A stretch of 8,721 nucleotides of DNA from an uncultured Acidimicrobiia bacterium (lineage in GTDB: Bacteria > Actinomycetota > Acidimicrobiia > Spongiisociales > Spongiisociaceae), in NCBI GenBank assembly GCA_937900165.1, contig CALCCX010000453.1, forward strand, positions 1 through 8,721, read 5' to 3'. Each line of letters starts with the position of its first letter. The first letter of the stretch is position 1. The notes beneath the pieces are model-generated. The model was given only the letters and a program-made list of their open reading frames with translations, was not told where the DNA came from and searched no databases. Below are positions 6,796-8,721 of this stretch, one piece after another. A program made the translations under genes and the position numbers.

Positions 6796-7452
6796 ATGCT
6801 GCGGGTAATGACCGCCAACCTATTGAACGGCAGGGGCCGACCGGACGCGTTGGCCCGGCTACTCAACGAGTATCAGCCGACCGTCTTCGGCGCGCAGGAG
6901 CTGTCAACCAACCAAGTATCCGTGATCGAGCAACATTTTGGCTTCGGCGTGGCCAAGCCAAGCGCTGACAACGATGGCAACGCGTTAATGGCGACCAGCC
7001 CCATCCAGGTGGAGGTTCTCGCCCTCAGGCACCGCAGTGCGTTGCGAGCCGAAATCGTCCTCGATGGCACACCCATCGAGATCATTTCGATCCATCTCGC
7101 CAATCCGATCGATGGATGGAGGGGAAAGTTCCCGGAGCGGCGTAGCCAACTAGACACACTGGAGCCAATCCTCAAACGGTCGGGACCACGCATCGTCATC
7201 GGCGACATGAACTCGACGCCCTCGTGGCCCGCCTACCGAAGATTGTGCCGCCACCTTGAAGACCCGGTTGCCGACCTCGCGGAACTTCAAGGGACCAAGC
7301 CGGCCAAGACGTGGGGCTATCGCCCAGGTTTCAAACCCCGGCTTCGCATTGACCACGTACTGACGGTCGGCTTCCGGGCGACTGGGACCTGGGTTCGCGA
7401 GATCGAGGGCTCAGATCACCACGCAGTGATCGCGGATCTCGAGCTGATCTGA
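6796..7452 (+). CDS. Endonuclease/exonuclease/phosphatase-fold hydrolase
   Basis: This is a 218-residue member of the metal-dependent EEP superfamily (DNase I/AP endonuclease/phosphodiesterase fold). Family motifs are in order: MTANLLNG with N8, QE with the metal-binding Glu35, HLAN with H100, GDMN at 136-139, IDHV with D186-H187, and SDHH with D207-H208. All expected active-site positions seem filled, so activity is likely. Substrate (DNA, phospholipid or nucleotide) cannot be set from sequence. No signal peptide or membrane segment is visible, so it is probably cytoplasmic. The start is ATG 6796, with AGAGGA nine bases upstream; an in-frame TTG at 6751 has weaker support. It lies 65 bases after hspR on the same strand and could be read through from the chaperone operon, but a functional link is not indicated. 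Confidence 0.88.
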   Translation: MLRVMTANLLNGRGRPDALARLLNEYQPTVFGAQELSTNQVSVIEQHFGFGVAKPSADNDGNALMATSPIQVEVLALRHRSALRAEIVLDGTPIEIISIHLANPIDGWRGKFPERRSQLDTLEPILKRSGPRIVIGDMNSTPSWPAYRRLCRHLEDPVADLAELQGTKPAKTWGYRPGFKPRLRIDHVLTVGFRATGTWVREIEGSDHHAVIADLELI

Positions 7453-7473
7453 CCGCTCCTTCCGACCCTCGGC

Positions 7474-7496
7474 GGGCTGATCCGCACGGATGGCCC
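7474..7496 (+). terminator. Hairpin after the EEP hydrolase, possible U-less terminator
   Basis: The sequence GGGCTGATCC, loop, GGATGGCCC folds into a stem of about nine pairs (one G-U, one bulged G) around a four-base loop GCAC. It begins 21 bases after the stop codon. No T-tract follows, so it is not a classical intrinsic terminator; U-poor hairpins of this type have been proposed as terminators in high-GC Gram-positives. It may also just be a chance hairpin in GC-rich spacer. Confidence 0.35.
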
Positions 7497-7607
7497 ATTA
7501 GCCCTAAGTCGGTGGATCCAGGCTTACGTCGAACCCGAGATCGGTAAACCATTTCGAGTACCTGGCCGATTGAATCAGTGAGCCACTCCGGCAACCTGAG
7601 GGAACCC

Positions 7608-8588
7608 ATGGTCAATCGCAAGCAACAGTCGGTGGCTGGGCGCCTCTTTTTGATGATTGCCGTGTTTTCGTTCATCTTCTTGCTCCTACCTCTGATCATC
7701 CCTGTCTCTGGTTCTGAGGGGGTAGATGCAGCCGAGTTGGCCTCCGATGCTTCTCGCTTTGCGACCATCGAAGGCCTGGAAGTCCACTATGAGCAAACAG
7801 GTTCAGGCGCAGACAACGTACTGCTGATCCATGGTGACGGAGGCGGAACCTTCAGCTGGAGTCCGGTGATGGGTTCCCTCGCCGAGATCGGCACGGTGAC
7901 CGCATACGACCGGACCGGGTGGGGACTGAGCGAGCGACCGAATGTTGACTCGTCCACTGTCGAAAACCCGTACGACGCCGCCGCTCACTTTCGCCAGTTC
8001 ATTGGCCTGGTCGAAGAGTTGGGGATCGACGAATTCGTGGTCATCGGCCAGGGAGAGGGAGCCAACCTGGCAGTTCGCCTTGCCAGAGCACTTCCAAACA
8101 AGGTCAAGGCGTTGGTCCTGGAATCACCGGTTATCGAAGCCACCGATACCAGTGTGCTCGCCACTTTCCGACCGATTCTGCGCTCCCCTCAAATCCGCAA
8201 CCTGGCGCCCCTGTACGTCAGACAGCAGTCCAACAGTCTCGCGTTTGACTTGGACGCTGCGTACTTTCGGCCCTCGAGAATCACCCAAGAGATCCGCGAC
8301 GCATACGCAATCCAAACCACAGCCGTCAATTGGGACGTCGCTATGTGGGAAAACACCGTCGCCCCCGACCTTCCAGATGTCTCCAGTGAGCTGAGAGTGA
8401 TATCCGCACCGGTCCTGGTGGTGGCAGGAGCGGGCGACCCGATCGTGTCGCTGACGAGGAGCGAGGCGATCGCCAACGAAATCGGCGCCGAACTCGCCAC
8501 CATCGCAGCCTGCGGCTACATCGTGCACGAAGAATGCCCGGACGAATTCATCGCAGCAGTAGTCCCCTGGCTGGCCGCCAATTCCTAA
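7608..8588 (+). CDS. Membrane-anchored alpha/beta-hydrolase-fold protein with degenerate catalytic triad
   Basis: The 326-residue protein has an N-terminal hydrophobic helix (about 13-33) after a basic start, so it is either anchored or secreted. The fold is recognisable: LLIHGDGGG with the oxyanion H75-G76, then TAYDRTGWGLSERP, then the nucleophile elbow VVIGQGEGAN and the late strand VLVVAGAGDPIV. In the elbow G147-x-G149-x-G151 the position normally held by Ser or Asp is Gly149. The acid D277 is present, but the position expected for the catalytic His (GH before xxHEExP) is Tyr304 in CGYIVHEECPDEF; H307 is nearby. Catalysis by the standard mechanism seems unlikely. Start ATG 7608 has GAGGGA four bases upstream; a GTG at 7578 is an alternative. 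No substrate can be assigned. It may be binding or sensory, or use another nucleophile. Confidence 0.85.
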   Translation: MVNRKQQSVAGRLFLMIAVFSFIFLLLPLIIPVSGSEGVDAAELASDASRFATIEGLEVHYEQTGSGADNVLLIHGDGGGTFSWSPVMGSLAEIGTVTAYDRTGWGLSERPNVDSSTVENPYDAAAHFRQFIGLVEELGIDEFVVIGQGEGANLAVRLARALPNKVKALVLESPVIEATDTSVLATFRPILRSPQIRNLAPLYVRQQSNSLAFDLDAAYFRPSRITQEIRDAYAIQTTAVNWDVAMWENTVAPDLPDVSSELRVISAPVLVVAGAGDPIVSLTRSEAIANEIGAELATIAACGYIVHEECPDEFIAAVVPWLAANS

Positions 8589-8721
8589 ACGACAGCTACA
8601 GCCCCAGACGATTGTGCAGCAACGCCGAAGCTCGCGGGCTTACGGCCGCAGGCCGAAACCGGCGTCGACCGTATCCGGGGTGATCGGATCACCACGACAA
8701 GTGCGTCGGGCCTATGGTCGT
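8589..8721. other. Terminal 133 bases without a supported gene
   Basis: No open frame with a good start is visible on the plus strand. On the minus strand, several frames run a short way in from the window end (for example one ending GLRP at about 8632 and one ending NRLGL at about 8601), but each is under 50 codons and none resembles a family I know. A convergent gene may lie beyond the edge. A short inverted repeat, CGGCC-GCA-GGCCG, is at 8643-8655, and a longer palindrome is listed separately. Confidence 0.4.
8679..8693. promoter_or_regulatory. 15-base perfect palindrome, possible operator
   Basis: GGTGATC-G-GATCACC is a perfect dyad of 7 bases per arm around one central base. The odd-centre symmetry suits a dimeric DNA-binding protein better than an RNA hairpin, since the loop would have to open several pairs. 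Without the flanking gene the target is unknown, and chance or a codon-level coincidence cannot be excluded. Confidence 0.3.

Noticed and set aside
8589..8719. Minus-strand open frame of about 44 codons entering from the window edge
   Set aside because: It has no recognisable family, competes with other frames that look equally coding-like, and its start lies outside the window.

Overview
The window looks like one end of a metagenomic or draft-genome contig from a high-GC bacterium, most likely an Actinomycetota member. The order dnaK-grpE-dnaJ-hspR, with a MerR-type HspR repressor closing the operon, is characteristic of that phylum. Finer placement (for example Acidimicrobiia) would be a guess.

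Positions 1-205 are not genomic. Bases 140-205 are an Illumina P7/TruSeq adapter with an 8-base index, and 1-139 are poly-T, poly-G and GT-rich read-through noise. Real sequence starts at 206, inside the 3' end of a minus-strand MFS transporter gene (206-1478). That gene is divergent from the chaperone operon across a 238-base spacer, which probably holds the heat-shock promoter and operator.

The core is a tightly packed plus-strand operon: dnaK (1717-3564), grpE (3586-4176), an unusual J-domain gene (4187-5185), a canonical zinc-finger dnaJ (5182-6315) and hspR (6317-6730). The main discovery is the middle gene. It encodes a J-domain, directly followed by two DnaJ-type C-terminal beta domains without G/F region or zinc finger, and then a GrpE-like beta domain at the C-terminus. 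By hand count that tail is 25/45 identical to the tail of the neighbouring GrpE. One protein therefore joins the ATPase-stimulating module (J) and the nucleotide-exchange head (GrpE beta domain) of the DnaK cycle. The gene order fits a tandem duplication of a grpE-dnaJ unit followed by an internal deletion that fused the first dnaJ to the end of the second grpE.

Downstream lie a small endonuclease/exonuclease/phosphatase-fold hydrolase (6796-7452), a U-less hairpin (7474-7496) and a membrane-anchored alpha/beta-hydrolase-fold protein (7608-8588). In the latter the catalytic serine position is Gly and the catalytic histidine position is Tyr, so it may be a non-catalytic member. The last 133 bases hold no gene I can support, only a 15-base perfect palindrome.
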